Shown: positions 33,646 through 44,006, counted from the first letter of the stretch. The stretch: 64,000 bases of DNA from Gemmatimonadota bacterium (GCA_022826565.1 JAJDUP010000026.1:306742-370741); one strand, 5' to 3'. Notes: generated by a model not told the origin, from the letters alone. Translations and numbers: made by a program.

Positions 33646-36096
33646 ATGACCGACTCCAGATCCAATGCCGCGCACATCGGCTGGTGGCTTCCCGGCAGCA
33701 TCTTCGTGCTGCTGACGTTGATCCTCTTCGGCGAGTTCGTCTTCTCCGATCAGATGCTGCATGGAGAGGATTCGCTCTCGCTGGGGTACATGGCGCGGGC
33801 GTACTTCGCCGAGCGTCTGGGCGCGGGCGACTTCCCCCTGTGGAGTCCCCGTCTCCTCGGCGGAATCCCGTTCCTGGAGGCCCTTTCGGCCGGCGATTCC
33901 ATCTACCCGACAAGCGTCCTCTACTTCATTGCCGATGCGTACCGGGTGCTTGGGTGGAAGTTGGTCCTGCACGTGCTCGGGGGCGGGTTCTTCATGTACG
34001 GGTGGGTGCGGAGCCTGGGCATGGGGCGGGCGGCCGCGACGGTCGGGGGCATCGCGTGGCTGATGGCCCCCGTCATCGTGACGCTGGTTCTGCCCGGCAA
34101 CGACGGGAAGCTGATGGTTGCAGCGCTGGCGCCCCTGGTCTTCTGGGCCGCGGAGTCCGTCCTGCGATCGCCCTCGGGCCGCAACATGGCGGGGCTGGCG
34201 GGCGCCGTGGCCGTGACCTGCCTGACCACGCAGTTCCAGACCTCCTACTTCCTGTTCATGTCGGTCGGGGCGTACGCGGTCTTTCGCGCGGCGTGTCTGT
34301 GGAAGGCGGAGGCCGCCGGAGGGATGCGGCGCGCGCTGGTCCCCGGCGCCGTGTTCCTCGGCTGCTCGGTATTGGGCGCGGGGATCGCCGCGGTGCAGTT
34401 GATCCCCGCCGCGCAGTACGTCACGGAATCGTCGCGCAGGATTGCCACGACCGTCGAGGCGACGCCAGCGGAGCGGATCGCGTACGCGAGTTCGTGGTCG
34501 TTCCATCCGGAAGAGGTGGCGTCGCTGGTGGTGCCCGAGTTCGTGGGCAACAGCGGGGCCGATGCGGAGTGGGGACGGGGAACCTACTGGGGTCGCAACG
34601 CGCTCAAGCTCAACCACGAGTACCTGGGCGTCACCGTGCTGGTGCTCGCCCTCTTCGGCTTTCTGGGTCGGCGGAGAAGGGCATTGCGTTGGTTCCTGGC
34701 GGTGCTGAGCGCGACCTGGCTCCTCTTCGCTCTTGGCACGCATACGCCGTTGTGGCGGATCTTCTACGAGATCGTGCCGGGGATCTCCATCTTCCGGGTT
34801 CCGTCCATCAGCGCCTTCCTCGTCAGCTTCGGCGTGACGACTCTGCTCGCGCTCGGCGTGGACGACCTGGTCCGCGAACGCCCGGCGCCGGGAGCGTTCT
34901 TCCGCGGCCGGCGGGGCCGCGCACTGGTCGTCTTCGTCGGCCTGCTCCTGCTCGGCCTCCTGCTTCAGGGCAGCGGCGTGCTGGGCAGCGTCTGGACGAC
35001 GATGGTGTACGGCGACATCGGCGACCGGGGCCTTGCCGCGCTGGCGGCTGCGACGCCCTTCATCACACGAGGGTTCTTCATCGCCCTGCTGATGGCGGCG
35101 CTCTGCGTCGCGGCGGTGTGGGCGGTGAGAGAAGGGAAGGTCCCCCTGACAGCGGGGCTGGCCGCACTGGCCCTCCTGGTCGCAGTCGACCTCGGGAGGG
35201 TGGATCGGGCCTTCGTCCGCACATTCGATTTTCACGCCTGGGCCGCGCCGAATGCCAACACGCAATACCTCCAGCAGCGGCGCGACGCCGAGCCGCCCTT
35301 CCGGGTCGCCGACCTGCGGGGCGACGACCAGGCCGTGGAATACGGCATGCACGGCCTGGACATCCTGACCGGACATCATCCCAACGACCTCGCCCGCTAC
35401 CGCCAGCTTCTCGGCCTCGAGGCCAGCGTGCGCCAGGGCGCCAACACCCGGCACCAGAACGTGTTGCGGATGATGAACGTGAAGTACCTGGTGTGGCCCG
35501 AAGAGGCAGCCGGACGGCCGCCGTACCAGGGCGCCCAGGCGCTGAGTTCGGCGCGAACCCCGAGAGGCGTGATGACGGTGTATGCCTATCCGCCCGGCCT
35601 CGACAAGGCCTGGGTGGTGCCCGCCGCCACCGTCCTCGCGGACGACGAAGCCGCGCTGGCGAGGATCCTGTCGCCGGAATTCGACCCGGGGCGCGAGGCG
35701 ATCCTGGCGGAGCCGACGACGCTGGCGCTTCCGGAGCCGGGAGGGGCAAGGGGGGGCGGCCAGGTCGCATGGGACCTCAACGAGCCCGACGAGCGCCGTC
35801 TGCGGGTGACGACGGGCGGTCCCGCGCTGCTGGTCGTGTCGGAGAACTGGTTCCCGGGGTGGGTGGCGGAGGTGGACGGTGAGCCCGCCCAGGTGCGCCG
35901 GGCCAACCTGACGCTGCAGGCGGTGGAGATCCCGTCTCCCGGGGACCACGTGGTGACGCTGCGCTATTCGGCCCCGACGGTGCGCAGCGCGCTGCGCCTC
36001 AGCATCGCCGCTTCGGTGATCACGGTCCTGCTATTCGGGTTGTCGTTTGTTCCGGGCATGCCTGGGTGGCTTGGCCCCGGCCGAGGGGACGGATGA
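33646..36096 (+). CDS. large YfhO-like multi-pass membrane protein
   Basis: N-terminal multi-TM (FVLLTLILFGEFVFSDQMLHGEDSLSLGYMARAYFAERLGAGDFPLWSPRLLGGIPF); C-terminal VVSENWFPGWVAEVDGEPAQVRRANLTLQAVEIPSPGDHVVTLRY typical of YfhO. Confidence 0.8.
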   Translation: MTDSRSNAAHIGWWLPGSIFVLLTLILFGEFVFSDQMLHGEDSLSLGYMARAYFAERLGAGDFPLWSPRLLGGIPFLEALSAGDSIYPTSVLYFIADAYRVLGWKLVLHVLGGGFFMYGWVRSLGMGRAAATVGGIAWLMAPVIVTLVLPGNDGKLMVAALAPLVFWAAESVLRSPSGRNMAGLAGAVAVTCLTTQFQTSYFLFMSVGAYAVFRAACLWKAEAAGGMRRALVPGAVFLGCSVLGAGIAAVQLIPAAQYVTESSRRIATTVEATPAERIAYASSWSFHPEEVASLVVPEFVGNSGADAEWGRGTYWGRNALKLNHEYLGVTVLVLALFGFLGRRRRALRWFLAVLSATWLLFALGTHTPLWRIFYEIVPGISIFRVPSISAFLVSFGVTTLLALGVDDLVRERPAPGAFFRGRRGRALVVFVGLLLLGLLLQGSGVLGSVWTTMVYGDIGDRGLAALAAATPFITRGFFIALLMAALCVAAVWAVREGKVPLTAGLAALALLVAVDLGRVDRAFVRTFDFHAWAAPNANTQYLQQRRDAEPPFRVADLRGDDQAVEYGMHGLDILTGHHPNDLARYRQLLGLEASVRQGANTRHQNVLRMMNVKYLVWPEEAAGRPPYQGAQALSSARTPRGVMTVYAYPPGLDKAWVVPAATVLADDEAALARILSPEFDPGREAILAEPTTLALPEPGGARGGGQVAWDLNEPDERRLRVTTGGPALLVVSENWFPGWVAEVDGEPAQVRRANLTLQAVEIPSPGDHVVTLRYSAPTVRSALRLSIAASVITVLLFGLSFVPGMPGWLGPGRGDG

Positions 36097-37115
36097 CCGG
36101 TCGCGTGTCTCCGGCGGGGGGCGGGCAGCCGCCCGCGGCCGGCCGCAAGCGCTGGTGGGTGACGCCCGTCAAGCTGATCCTGACGGTCGGCGTGACCTGG
36201 CTGATCCTGCGTGGGGCGGGGGTCCGGCTGTCGGAGGTGGGGACGGTGGACTGGCGGCTGGTGCGGCTGAACGTACCGTACCTGGTTCTTTCCGTGGCGC
36301 TGGTCTTCGTGACATTTGCGGTCACGGCCGCGCTGTGGTCCCGGAATCTGGTGGAGTTCGGCGAGCGCAGGGTGGGGGTGGTCGAGGGGGCCGCCATGCT
36401 GCTGATCGCGAACCTGGGCAGGTACGTGCCGGGCAAGATCCTGGCGCTCGCCGGGGTGGCCGTGATGGCGCGCCGCCGGGGAATCTCGGGGGTGCGCGCG
36501 ACGGCGGCGGCCGTGACGGCCCAGATGGTCAACCTGCTCGCGGCGGCGGCGGTGGGGGGGTGGGTCGCCGTGTGGTCGGCGGGCCTGTCGGAGGCGTGGC
36601 AGGTGGGGGTCGGCGTGGGGATGGTGGCGGCGCTGGGGGGATTCCTCTACTTCGGGGGAGCGGGGGCCCTGGTGCGCTGGGTGCTCCGGCGAAGCGGCCA
36701 TGACCGGAACCTGCCGGATCCGAGTGGCCGCGCTCTGTTGCTGCTCCTGCCCGGCTACATCGTCAACTGGCTGGTTTTCGGCGCCGCTTTCGTATGCCTG
36801 GGGCGGGGTCTGGGAATGGAGTTCGGCTTCGGGATCGGGACTACGGCGTTCGCAGCCGCCTACTTCGCCGGCTATCTCGCCGTCTTCGCGCCGGCGGGGC
36901 TCGGCATCCGCGAATCGTCGTTGCTGGGCCTGCTCACCCCGGTGCTGGGAGCCGAAGCGAGCCTGATCCTCGCCGCTCTGCAGCGGGTGTGGATCACCGC
37001 GGCCGAGCTCGTGGCGGCCTCGGTCGGGGCGTTCGCGCTGCGCAAACCCGACCTGCCCGCGACCCCTCGCGGTGATACCGAAGGCGCCGAGCCAGCCACC
37101 GGAGGCACGGCATGA
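36093..37115 (+). CDS. lysylphosphatidylglycerol synthase-like TM domain (flippase-like) protein
   Basis: NLGRYVPGKILALAGVAVMARRRGI and APAGLGIRESSLLGLL motifs; ATG 36093 overlaps upstream stop. Confidence 0.8.
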   Translation: MTGRVSPAGGGQPPAAGRKRWWVTPVKLILTVGVTWLILRGAGVRLSEVGTVDWRLVRLNVPYLVLSVALVFVTFAVTAALWSRNLVEFGERRVGVVEGAAMLLIANLGRYVPGKILALAGVAVMARRRGISGVRATAAAVTAQMVNLLAAAAVGGWVAVWSAGLSEAWQVGVGVGMVAALGGFLYFGGAGALVRWVLRRSGHDRNLPDPSGRALLLLLPGYIVNWLVFGAAFVCLGRGLGMEFGFGIGTTAFAAAYFAGYLAVFAPAGLGIRESSLLGLLTPVLGAEASLILAALQRVWITAAELVAASVGAFALRKPDLPATPRGDTEGAEPATGGTA

Positions 37116-37840
37116 GCCGCGTGAAGCGCGTCCTGGTCATCGTGCCCACCTACAACGAGCGCGACAACCTGCCGCGCGTCGTCCCGCTGATCCTGGCGCA
37201 GGGGGATGCCTTCCACGTCCTCGTGGTCGACGACAACTCACCCGACGGCACCGGCCAGCTGGCCGATGAACTCGCCGCTGCAAGCGAGCGCGTGAACGTG
37301 CTGCACAGGGCGGGCAAGATGGGCCTGGGCGCCGCCTACGTCGCCGGTTTCGGGTGGGGACTGGAGCGGGGGTTCGATGCGCTGGTCGAGATGGACGCCG
37401 ATCTGTCCCACCCCGCCGACCGGCTCCCGGCGCTGATCGGGGCGCTGGAAGAGGTGGACGTCGCGGTGGGATCCCGTTACGTGGGCGGCCGCATCACGGT
37501 GGTGAACTGGCCCCTGCGACGGCTGATGATCAGCCTCTTCGGCTCGTGGTACGCGCGCGCCATTACAGGGATGTCCGTCAACGACATGACCGGAGGCTTC
37601 AACGCCTTCCGGCGAGAGGTGATCGAGGCGGTCGGGCTCGAACGGATCCAGTCGAACGGCTACAGCTTCCAGATCGAGCTCAAACTGCGCGCGCGCCGGG
37701 CCGGATACACCCTCCGGGAGGTCCCGATCGTCTTCACCGAACGGGACAGCGGCGAATCGAAGATGTCCGGCAGGATCATCCGCGAAGCGGTATGGCGGGT
37801 GTGGGCCCTGCGGATCCTCGATCTGCTGGGGAGGCTATGA
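37112..37840 (+). CDS. polyprenol monophosphomannose synthase-like glycosyltransferase
   Basis: VLVIVPTYNERDNLPRVV...VVDDNSPDGTGQLAD...VEMDADLSHPADRLPALI. Confidence 0.9.
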   Translation: MSRVKRVLVIVPTYNERDNLPRVVPLILAQGDAFHVLVVDDNSPDGTGQLADELAAASERVNVLHRAGKMGLGAAYVAGFGWGLERGFDALVEMDADLSHPADRLPALIGALEEVDVAVGSRYVGGRITVVNWPLRRLMISLFGSWYARAITGMSVNDMTGGFNAFRREVIEAVGLERIQSNGYSFQIELKLRARRAGYTLREVPIVFTERDSGESKMSGRIIREAVWRVWALRILDLLGRL

Positions 37841-37844
37841 CCCG

Positions 37845-38462
37845 GTGGCGCTCATCGACCTTTGCTACCGCTGCCCTGAATGCGGCCACGATCCGATGGA
37901 GGGAGAGGGGGACGAAGCGCGGTGCGGGTCCTGCGGGGTCCGCCTCGAGCGCCGGCGGGGGCGGTTGTGGATGATCGTACCGGGGGATGGAAAGGCAACC
38001 GGGATCGGCGCGTGGGAGCTGTGCCGCAGAATCGACGGACACGGGGGACCGATGACCCGGGCGACGGCGCCGGACGGGACCATCGAATACTCCGCGCGGG
38101 CAATGGTGTCGTGGCGGGTCGCGGAGGACGCCGTGTGGCACGGCGGCGTTCTGCGGGGCTTCTCCGAGTCGATGGGTCCTGCCGGAGAAGGTTCGATCAA
38201 GGTGGAGCGCGACACGGTGTCCGTGGACGGCGGGCGGACCGGTGCGGGACGCTGGCGGCACCTGGACATCGGCGCGGTGCAGGCGTCCTCCTCGTCGCTG
38301 CAGCTGTCGCTGCCGGGCGAGCGGCTGGTCCAGTTCCGCTTCATCGGCGATTCGCCCCGGCGGTGGGAGACGCTCATGCGGCGCCTGATCGCCGACGCGT
38401 GGAAGCGCGCCGGGCGGGGCAGGGTGATCGAGTACCAGCCCCGGATCGTCGCTCGATCGTGA
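37845..38462 (+). CDS. hypothetical protein with N-terminal zinc ribbon
   Basis: CYRCPECGHDPMEGEGDEARCGSCGVRLERR; ordered coding context. Confidence 0.6.
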   Translation: MALIDLCYRCPECGHDPMEGEGDEARCGSCGVRLERRRGRLWMIVPGDGKATGIGAWELCRRIDGHGGPMTRATAPDGTIEYSARAMVSWRVAEDAVWHGGVLRGFSESMGPAGEGSIKVERDTVSVDGGRTGAGRWRHLDIGAVQASSSSLQLSLPGERLVQFRFIGDSPRRWETLMRRLIADAWKRAGRGRVIEYQPRIVARS

Positions 38463-39082
38463 GGGCCTGGTACTCCTTCTTCCGCGTCATTGCGCGGGCG
38501 CTGACGCAGGTGCTGACGCGGCCGACGGTTTCCGGGAGGTCGAACATCCCCCGCACGGGCCCGTTCTTCCTCGTGGCCAACCACGAGAGCATCCTCGATC
38601 CGGTGCTGGTGCAGGGCTACTGCCCGCGAGCGGTCCACTTCTTCACCAAGAGCACCCAGTTCTCCGCCAGCCCGGTGTTCCGGTGGTTTCTGCCGCGCGT
38701 GGGGGCGATCCCCGCGCGGCGGTACCGGGTCGATCCGCAGTCGGTTCGCACGGCGCTGCGGATGCTCCGGCAGGGTGACGGCGTCGGGATCTACCTTGAG
38801 GGCGAGCGCAGCTGGGACGGTGCGCTGCAGCCGTTCAGGCGCGGCTCCGTTCGGCTGATTCTCGGGGCGGGGGTGCCTGTTGTCCCGTGCGCGGTTGCCG
38901 GTACCTACGGGGCCTGGCCCCGCTGGAGCCGCCGCCGCTGGCGGTCGCGGGTCTCCGTCCGCTTCGGTGAGCCACTACACTTCGGCGTCCACAATACGCG
39001 GGCGGCCCGTGACGCGGCGCTCGACATGGCTGCCGGGCGGATTGCCGACGCTTTGCGGCAGTTGCGGGAGGAACCGTCATGA
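38459..39082 (+). CDS. 1-acyl-sn-glycerol-3-phosphate acyltransferase
   Basis: NIPRTGPFFLVANHESILDPVLVQGYC (variant HX4D) and YLEGERSWDGALQPFRRGSVRLIL; GTG start 38459. Confidence 0.88.
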   Translation: MRAWYSFFRVIARALTQVLTRPTVSGRSNIPRTGPFFLVANHESILDPVLVQGYCPRAVHFFTKSTQFSASPVFRWFLPRVGAIPARRYRVDPQSVRTALRMLRQGDGVGIYLEGERSWDGALQPFRRGSVRLILGAGVPVVPCAVAGTYGAWPRWSRRRWRSRVSVRFGEPLHFGVHNTRAARDAALDMAAGRIADALRQLREEPS

Positions 39083-39206
39083 CCGGGGCCGGGACGCTGG
39101 CGGACCGCGTTGGCCGTGCCAGGGACCGCCTCCCACTCGGAGCGAAGCGCCTGCGCGGGGCATTTGACTCTGGCGTAACGAGCACGCGCAGACCAGTTTC
39201 CGGGCC

Positions 39207-40136
39207 ATGATACGGTCAGCACTCCTGTGGATGTCCGAAAACAGCTGGTGCAAGAACACGCTGCCCAGGTATGGGTTCGTGCGGAGGGCGGTGCGCCGGT
39301 TCATGCCCGGCGAGGAGCTGGAGGATGCACTGGGGGCGGCGCGGTCGATGGTCGAGCAGCACCGGATCCCGGCGCTCATCACCTTTCTCGGCGAAAACGT
39401 GGCCGACGAGGCCGAAGCTCGTTCGGTGACGAACCACTACATCCACACGGCGGAGGCGATCGCCGCCGCTGGGCTGGATGTGGAGCTGTCGCTCAAGCCG
39501 ACGCACCTGGGACTCGATCTGGGCATCGACGTAGCGGAGGAGAATCTGCGGCGCGTGACCGCGGCCGCCGAGGCGTGGGGCAACTGGGTCTGGCTGGACA
39601 TGGAGTACAGCCGCTACGTCGATCCGACGCTCGATCTGTACCGTTCCATTCGCGCCGATCACCCGAAGTTCGGGATCTGCCTTCAGTCCTACCTGCATCG
39701 CACGCCGGACGACCTCGAATCCCTCATTCCCCTGGGCTCGGCCGTGCGGCTGGTGAAGGGCGCCTACGCCGAACCTCCCGATGTCGCGCTGCCGGTGAAG
39801 GCGGATGTCGATCAGGCGTTCTTCGACCAGGCGATTCGCATGCTTGCTCCGGACGCGCGCGAGGCCGGGGTTCGGGTGGGACTGGCGACGCACGATGCCC
39901 GACTGATCCGGCGCATCGAGTCCTGGGCGGAGGCGAACGGCGCGGGAGGGGACGCCTGCGAGTACCAGATGCTTTACGGGATCGCCGAGCAGGAGCAGAG
40001 GCGTCTCGCGGGTGCGGGCAAGGGCGTCCGTGTGCTGATCAGCTACGGGGAGCACTGGTTCCCCTGGTATGTCCGCCGCCTGGCCGAACGCCCGGCGAAT
40101 GTCGGGTTCGTGCTGCGCAGTCTGCTTCCGAGGTGA
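39207..40136 (+). CDS. proline dehydrogenase
   Basis: VELSLKPTHLGLDLG...WVWLDMEYSRYVDPTLDLYRSI...GICLQSYLHRTPDDLE...RLVKGAYAEPPDVAL. Confidence 0.9.
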   Translation: MIRSALLWMSENSWCKNTLPRYGFVRRAVRRFMPGEELEDALGAARSMVEQHRIPALITFLGENVADEAEARSVTNHYIHTAEAIAAAGLDVELSLKPTHLGLDLGIDVAEENLRRVTAAAEAWGNWVWLDMEYSRYVDPTLDLYRSIRADHPKFGICLQSYLHRTPDDLESLIPLGSAVRLVKGAYAEPPDVALPVKADVDQAFFDQAIRMLAPDAREAGVRVGLATHDARLIRRIESWAEANGAGGDACEYQMLYGIAEQEQRRLAGAGKGVRVLISYGEHWFPWYVRRLAERPANVGFVLRSLLPR

Positions 40137-40142
40137 GTTGAG

Positions 40143-41309
40143 ATGATGGAACGTTCGTTGTTCAGGGTGTGGTTCGATGGTTTTCGGCGGATTCCGGTCC
40201 TTTTCCTGCTGCTGGCGGTCGCGGGTTCGGCCGCGTGTGGGGAAGGGGGTCGGGCGGGTGGTCAACCGGAAGCTGAGGCCGGGGCCGGCACGGTTGCGGC
40301 CGGGTACGATGCGGCCGCGGATTCGGCGCGCCTGCTGATCGATTCGCTAATGGCGGCGGAGGCGATCCCCGGGCTTTCGGTGGCCGTCGGACGTGCGGCA
40401 GAAGTGATGTGGTCGGAAGGTTTTGGCTATTCGGACCTTACGCACAGTGTTAGGGTGACGCCAGAGACTCTGTTCCGCGTGGGCAGTGTGTCGAAGCCGA
40501 TTACGGCGGCGGCGCTCGGCGTGCTGCTGGAGCGTGGCGCGCTGGATCTGGATGCTCCCGTGCAGGATTATGTGCCGTCGTTTCCGACGAAGCGTTTTCC
40601 GGTGACGACCCGGCAGCTTGCGGGGCACCTGGGCGGGGTCCGCCACTATGCGGGAATGGAGAACTTCTCTGCGGTCAACTATCCCGACGTGATGTCCGGG
40701 CTGGTCATCTTCGAGGACGATCCGCTGATCAACGAACCCGGCACCGAATTCTCGTATTCGTCCTACGCCTGGAACCTGATCAGCGCGGTGGTCGAGGGTG
40801 CCAGCGGGGAAGCGTTCCTCGATTTCATGGACCGCGAGGTCTTCGGCGCACTCGCAATGGAAGAGACGTTTGCCGACAGGAACCGACCGATCATCGAGCA
40901 CAGGACCCGCTTCTACGTCAGGGACGAGGAAGGGCAGGTCGTGAACGCTCCCTACGTCGACAACAGCTACAAATGGGCGGGCGGGGGCTTCATTTCGACC
41001 CCGGAGGACCTGCTCGTCTTTGCAAACGGCCATCTGGAGCCCGGATACCTCCAGGCGGAAACGCTGGAGGTGCTGTTCACCTCCCAGACGACACGGGACG
41101 GCAGCGAGACCGGGTACGGGGTCGGCTGGCGTTCCAGCACCAACGCGCACGGCGAGCGGATCGTCTCGCACGGTGGCGGATCAGTCGGCGGCCGCACCAT
41201 GCTGACCATGAACCGCGACAACGGACTCATCGTCGCGATCGTGGCGAACCTGTCCAGCGCGCCGATGACCGCCGGGCTGGCCGGACGGATCGAGGAGCTG
41301 TTCCGGTAG
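40143..41309 (+). CDS. serine hydrolase, beta-lactamase class C family (lipoprotein-like)
   Basis: FRVGSVSKPITAAALGVLLERG (SxxK), YSSYAWNLIS (YxN-like), SHGGGSVG; lipobox-like GSAACGEGG. Confidence 0.9.
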   Translation: MMERSLFRVWFDGFRRIPVLFLLLAVAGSAACGEGGRAGGQPEAEAGAGTVAAGYDAAADSARLLIDSLMAAEAIPGLSVAVGRAAEVMWSEGFGYSDLTHSVRVTPETLFRVGSVSKPITAAALGVLLERGALDLDAPVQDYVPSFPTKRFPVTTRQLAGHLGGVRHYAGMENFSAVNYPDVMSGLVIFEDDPLINEPGTEFSYSSYAWNLISAVVEGASGEAFLDFMDREVFGALAMEETFADRNRPIIEHRTRFYVRDEEGQVVNAPYVDNSYKWAGGGFISTPEDLLVFANGHLEPGYLQAETLEVLFTSQTTRDGSETGYGVGWRSSTNAHGERIVSHGGGSVGGRTMLTMNRDNGLIVAIVANLSSAPMTAGLAGRIEELFR

Positions 41310-41489
41310 GGGGGCCGAGGTAGCGGCTCGGGGACCGCACCCCACACTGGTGCGGCAGCCGAACATCCCGCCGCGAGGCGGGAGCGGGCGGTGTGCGTGG
41401 CTGGAAACACGAGCCGCCAGCGTCCGGCGGGGCAGTGCCGCTGGCGGGACTCACCGTTTTGCCGCTCCGGTTCCGCTCTCCACGATGTA

Positions 41490-41517
41490 ACTTGACATAA
41501 TATATATTATACGAAGT
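41490..41517 (-). promoter_or_regulatory. dif: dif-like XerC/XerD recombination site (left junction of capsid element)
   Basis: Minus strand: ACTTCGTATAA-TATATA-TTATGTCAAGT (11-6-11 architecture; XerD-arm TTATGTCAAGT). Confidence 0.82.
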
Positions 41518-41637
41518 AGCACAATATTACGGCTTTTCTACGGTTCTTCCGAAACACTTCCCATGTAGTTGCGCCGCAACGCCTTACGGGACCGCACTTC
41601 AAGCGATGGATAACAGATACAAATATTAGATGAGCTG

Positions 41638-41658
41638 AACCCACAACCGTTGTGGGTT
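41638..41658. repeat. Perfect inverted repeat AACCCACAA-CCG-TTGTGGGTT
   Basis: 9-bp arms, 3-nt spacer, upstream of the first element ORF. Confidence 0.9.
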
Positions 41659-41728
41659 TGGACCGCCCGCGCCTCCATGCGTACCTTGGAAACGCCCCCA
41701 TTGCACCCCCAACGCGAGGAAAGACCCG

Positions 41729-42130
41729 ATGCGAGCACGCGCGGCCCTTGAAGCCATCGCCAAGGAAATCGAATCCATCTACGCCCCCATTCCGGCCGGC
41801 GACGAGCGCGAACCGCCCGCGCAGTTCGAGGGCGTTGCGCCGCCCGTCTTTCGCCACACGCCCAAGGAAAGCGACGTGGCCGACGAGGCCCGCTTCTATG
41901 TGGTTGAGTACGCGGGCGGCGAGGCGCTGGCCCCCACCTTCGAGGTGTACGCCTTCGCCCGTGACCGCGCCGACGTGCTGGACATGATGGACGACACCAT
42001 GGTTGCCATGGACAGCAACGGCTTCGAGGCGAGTAGCGGCGAAATCTCGCCGACCGAAGATGGCTTCGGGATCGTCATTGACGTGGTGCCTGGTTCGACC
42101 CTGGACGAGCGGCCCAAGCACTTCGACTAG
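41729..42130 (+). CDS. hypothetical phage-associated protein
   Basis: 133-aa ORF abutting the gp10-like gene; acidic, no recognised family. Confidence 0.6.
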   Translation: MRARAALEAIAKEIESIYAPIPAGDEREPPAQFEGVAPPVFRHTPKESDVADEARFYVVEYAGGEALAPTFEVYAFARDRADVLDMMDDTMVAMDSNGFEASSGEISPTEDGFGIVIDVVPGSTLDERPKHFD

Positions 42131-42469
42131 ATGCCCGCACGCCTCCACCTTCCCGACTTCGAGGCCGCCAAGCGCACCGCCCGCCCAGGCATCCCCGACG
42201 CCATGCGGCGCGGCTTCGAGGCGTGGCAAGCGGACGCGCTCAAGCGGCTCAAGCGGGCCACGCCACGCGACACGGGCCGGCTGCGCCGCCGTACCACGGC
42301 CAAGCGCAAGGGCCGCGTCGCCACCTTCGAGGCGCGCACCCAGTACGCCAGTTTCCTTGAGTTCGCCCGCGGCGGCCGGCATGAGTACATGGGCCGATCC
42401 ATCGCACGATCCGCGCGCACCCTTCCCCGCTACATCGACCGCGAGTTCAAGGCGCTCGATCGTGGCTGA
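42131..42469 (+). CDS. HK97 gp10-like head-tail/tail completion protein
   Basis: FEAWQADALKRLKRATPRDTGRLRRRTTAKRKGRVATFEARTQYASFLEFARG...; typical gp10-like size. Confidence 0.7.
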   Translation: MPARLHLPDFEAAKRTARPGIPDAMRRGFEAWQADALKRLKRATPRDTGRLRRRTTAKRKGRVATFEARTQYASFLEFARGGRHEYMGRSIARSARTLPRYIDREFKALDRG

Positions 42470-44006
42470 TGGCACCGCGCAAACGCCCCGAAAGGGGGCG
42501 GCAACGCAGGGGGTTAGGCACGGTTCGCGAGTGACGGGGCGGGCGCTGTGCGACTACGTGGGCCAGCATCTAGAGTTGATCGGGTGGGAACGGCGGTTCC
42601 TGTACAGGCTGGCGCGGACGGATGGCGACCTTGCGTTGAGTCTCGCGCGGGGCAACGGCAAGAGTGCGTTGTGCGCGGCGATCGGGGCGGCCGTGCTGGA
42701 CGGCCCGCTGCGCGTGGAGGGTGCGGAGGTCATTTTGGTGGCGTCCAGCTTCGCGCAAGCGGGGATCATGTTTCGTGACGCGCTGGCGTATCTCGGGCCC
42801 CAGGTGGGCGACCGCGCGAAGTGGCGGAAGCGTGACACCACGGGCGTTGCGGAGCTTGAGTATCTGCCGACGCGCACGCGGTTGAAGGCCATCGGCAGCG
42901 ACCCGCGCAGGATGCACGGATTGCGGCCGCTGCTGGTGCTGGCCGATGAGCCGGCGCAATGGCCGCCGACAACGAGCGAGCGGGCGTTGGCGGCGCTGCG
43001 CACGGGCTTGGGGAAGTTCCCGGGCTCGCGGCTGATCGCGCTTGGGACGCGGCCCGAAACGGAGGACCATTGGTTCGCCCGGATGCTCGCCGAACCGGAC
43101 GCCGTGACCTTCGCGGCGCGGCCCGACGATCCGCCGTTCCAGCGGCGCACGTGGCGGCGGGCCAACCCTTCGCTTGACGCCTTCCCGTGGCTGGAGGATC
43201 GGTTGCGGATCGAGGCGAAGGAAGCGAAGCGCGACCCGGTGGCGCTGGCCGCCTTCTGCGCGCTGCGGCTCAATCAAGGCGTGGCCGACACGGTGGAAAG
43301 CGTCTTGCTGGAGGCGGGCGTGTGGCGGGCGGCGGTTGGCGAGGCGGGCGCGGCGGGCCGCTACGTGCTGGGGGTGGACCTTGGGACCACGGAGGCCATG
43401 AGCGCGGCGGCGGGATACTGGCCCGACACGGGGCGGCTCGATGCGGTGGCGTGCTTCGGCGACGATCCCAGCCTGCGCAACCGTGGGCTGGCGGCGGGCG
43501 TCGGGCGCCTCTACGTGGACATGGCGGCCCGCGAGGAGCTTGTCACCAGTCCGGGGCGGGTGTCGGACCTTCGCACGCTGCTGGGGGCCGTGTGGGACCG
43601 CTGGGGCGCGCCGGCGGCCATCGTGTGCGACCGCTGGCGCGAGGGCGAGCTACGCGACGCGCTGGCGGCCCTACGCTTCCCGCGCGCCGCGCTCGTTGTG
43701 CGCGGCATGGGCTACAAGGACGGGGCCGAAGACGTGCGGGGCTTCCGCCGCGCCATGCTCACGGGCCACGTGACGCCGTGCGAGTCGCTGTTACTCACGG
43801 CGGCCATGAGCGAGGCGCGCGTTGTGACCGATCCGGCGGGCAACGCCAAACTGGCAAAGCGGACGGAAGGCGGGCGGCGGCGGGCGGCCCGCGACGATGC
43901 GGCGGCGGCGGCCATCCTTGCCGTGGCGCTGGCATGGCGCAACCGGGGCCGCGAGGCGGCGCCCGCTCGCGTCCACGTTCCCGACAGCGTGGCCGCGCGC
44001 ATGTAG
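42462..44006 (+). CDS. phage terminase large subunit
   Basis: Probable GTG start 42462 overlapping gp10 stop. Walker A-like SLARGNGKSALCAA, Walker B LLVLADEPAQW, C-terminal nuclease-like GVDLGTTEAMSAAAGYW...ARDDAAAAAILAVALAWR. Confidence 0.88.
   Translation: MADGTAQTPRKGAATQGVRHGSRVTGRALCDYVGQHLELIGWERRFLYRLARTDGDLALSLARGNGKSALCAAIGAAVLDGPLRVEGAEVILVASSFAQAGIMFRDALAYLGPQVGDRAKWRKRDTTGVAELEYLPTRTRLKAIGSDPRRMHGLRPLLVLADEPAQWPPTTSERALAALRTGLGKFPGSRLIALGTRPETEDHWFARMLAEPDAVTFAARPDDPPFQRRTWRRANPSLDAFPWLEDRLRIEAKEAKRDPVALAAFCALRLNQGVADTVESVLLEAGVWRAAVGEAGAAGRYVLGVDLGTTEAMSAAAGYWPDTGRLDAVACFGDDPSLRNRGLAAGVGRLYVDMAAREELVTSPGRVSDLRTLLGAVWDRWGAPAAIVCDRWREGELRDALAALRFPRAALVVRGMGYKDGAEDVRGFRRAMLTGHVTPCESLLLTAAMSEARVVTDPAGNAKLAKRTEGGRRRAARDDAAAAAILAVALAWRNRGREAAPARVHVPDSVAARM

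Noticed and set aside
32737-35949. 1070-aa minus-strand ORF opposite the methyltransferase and YfhO genes
   Set aside because: Pro/Arg/His/Gly-rich antisense translation typical of high-GC DNA; the plus strand carries recognisable proteins with normal starts.
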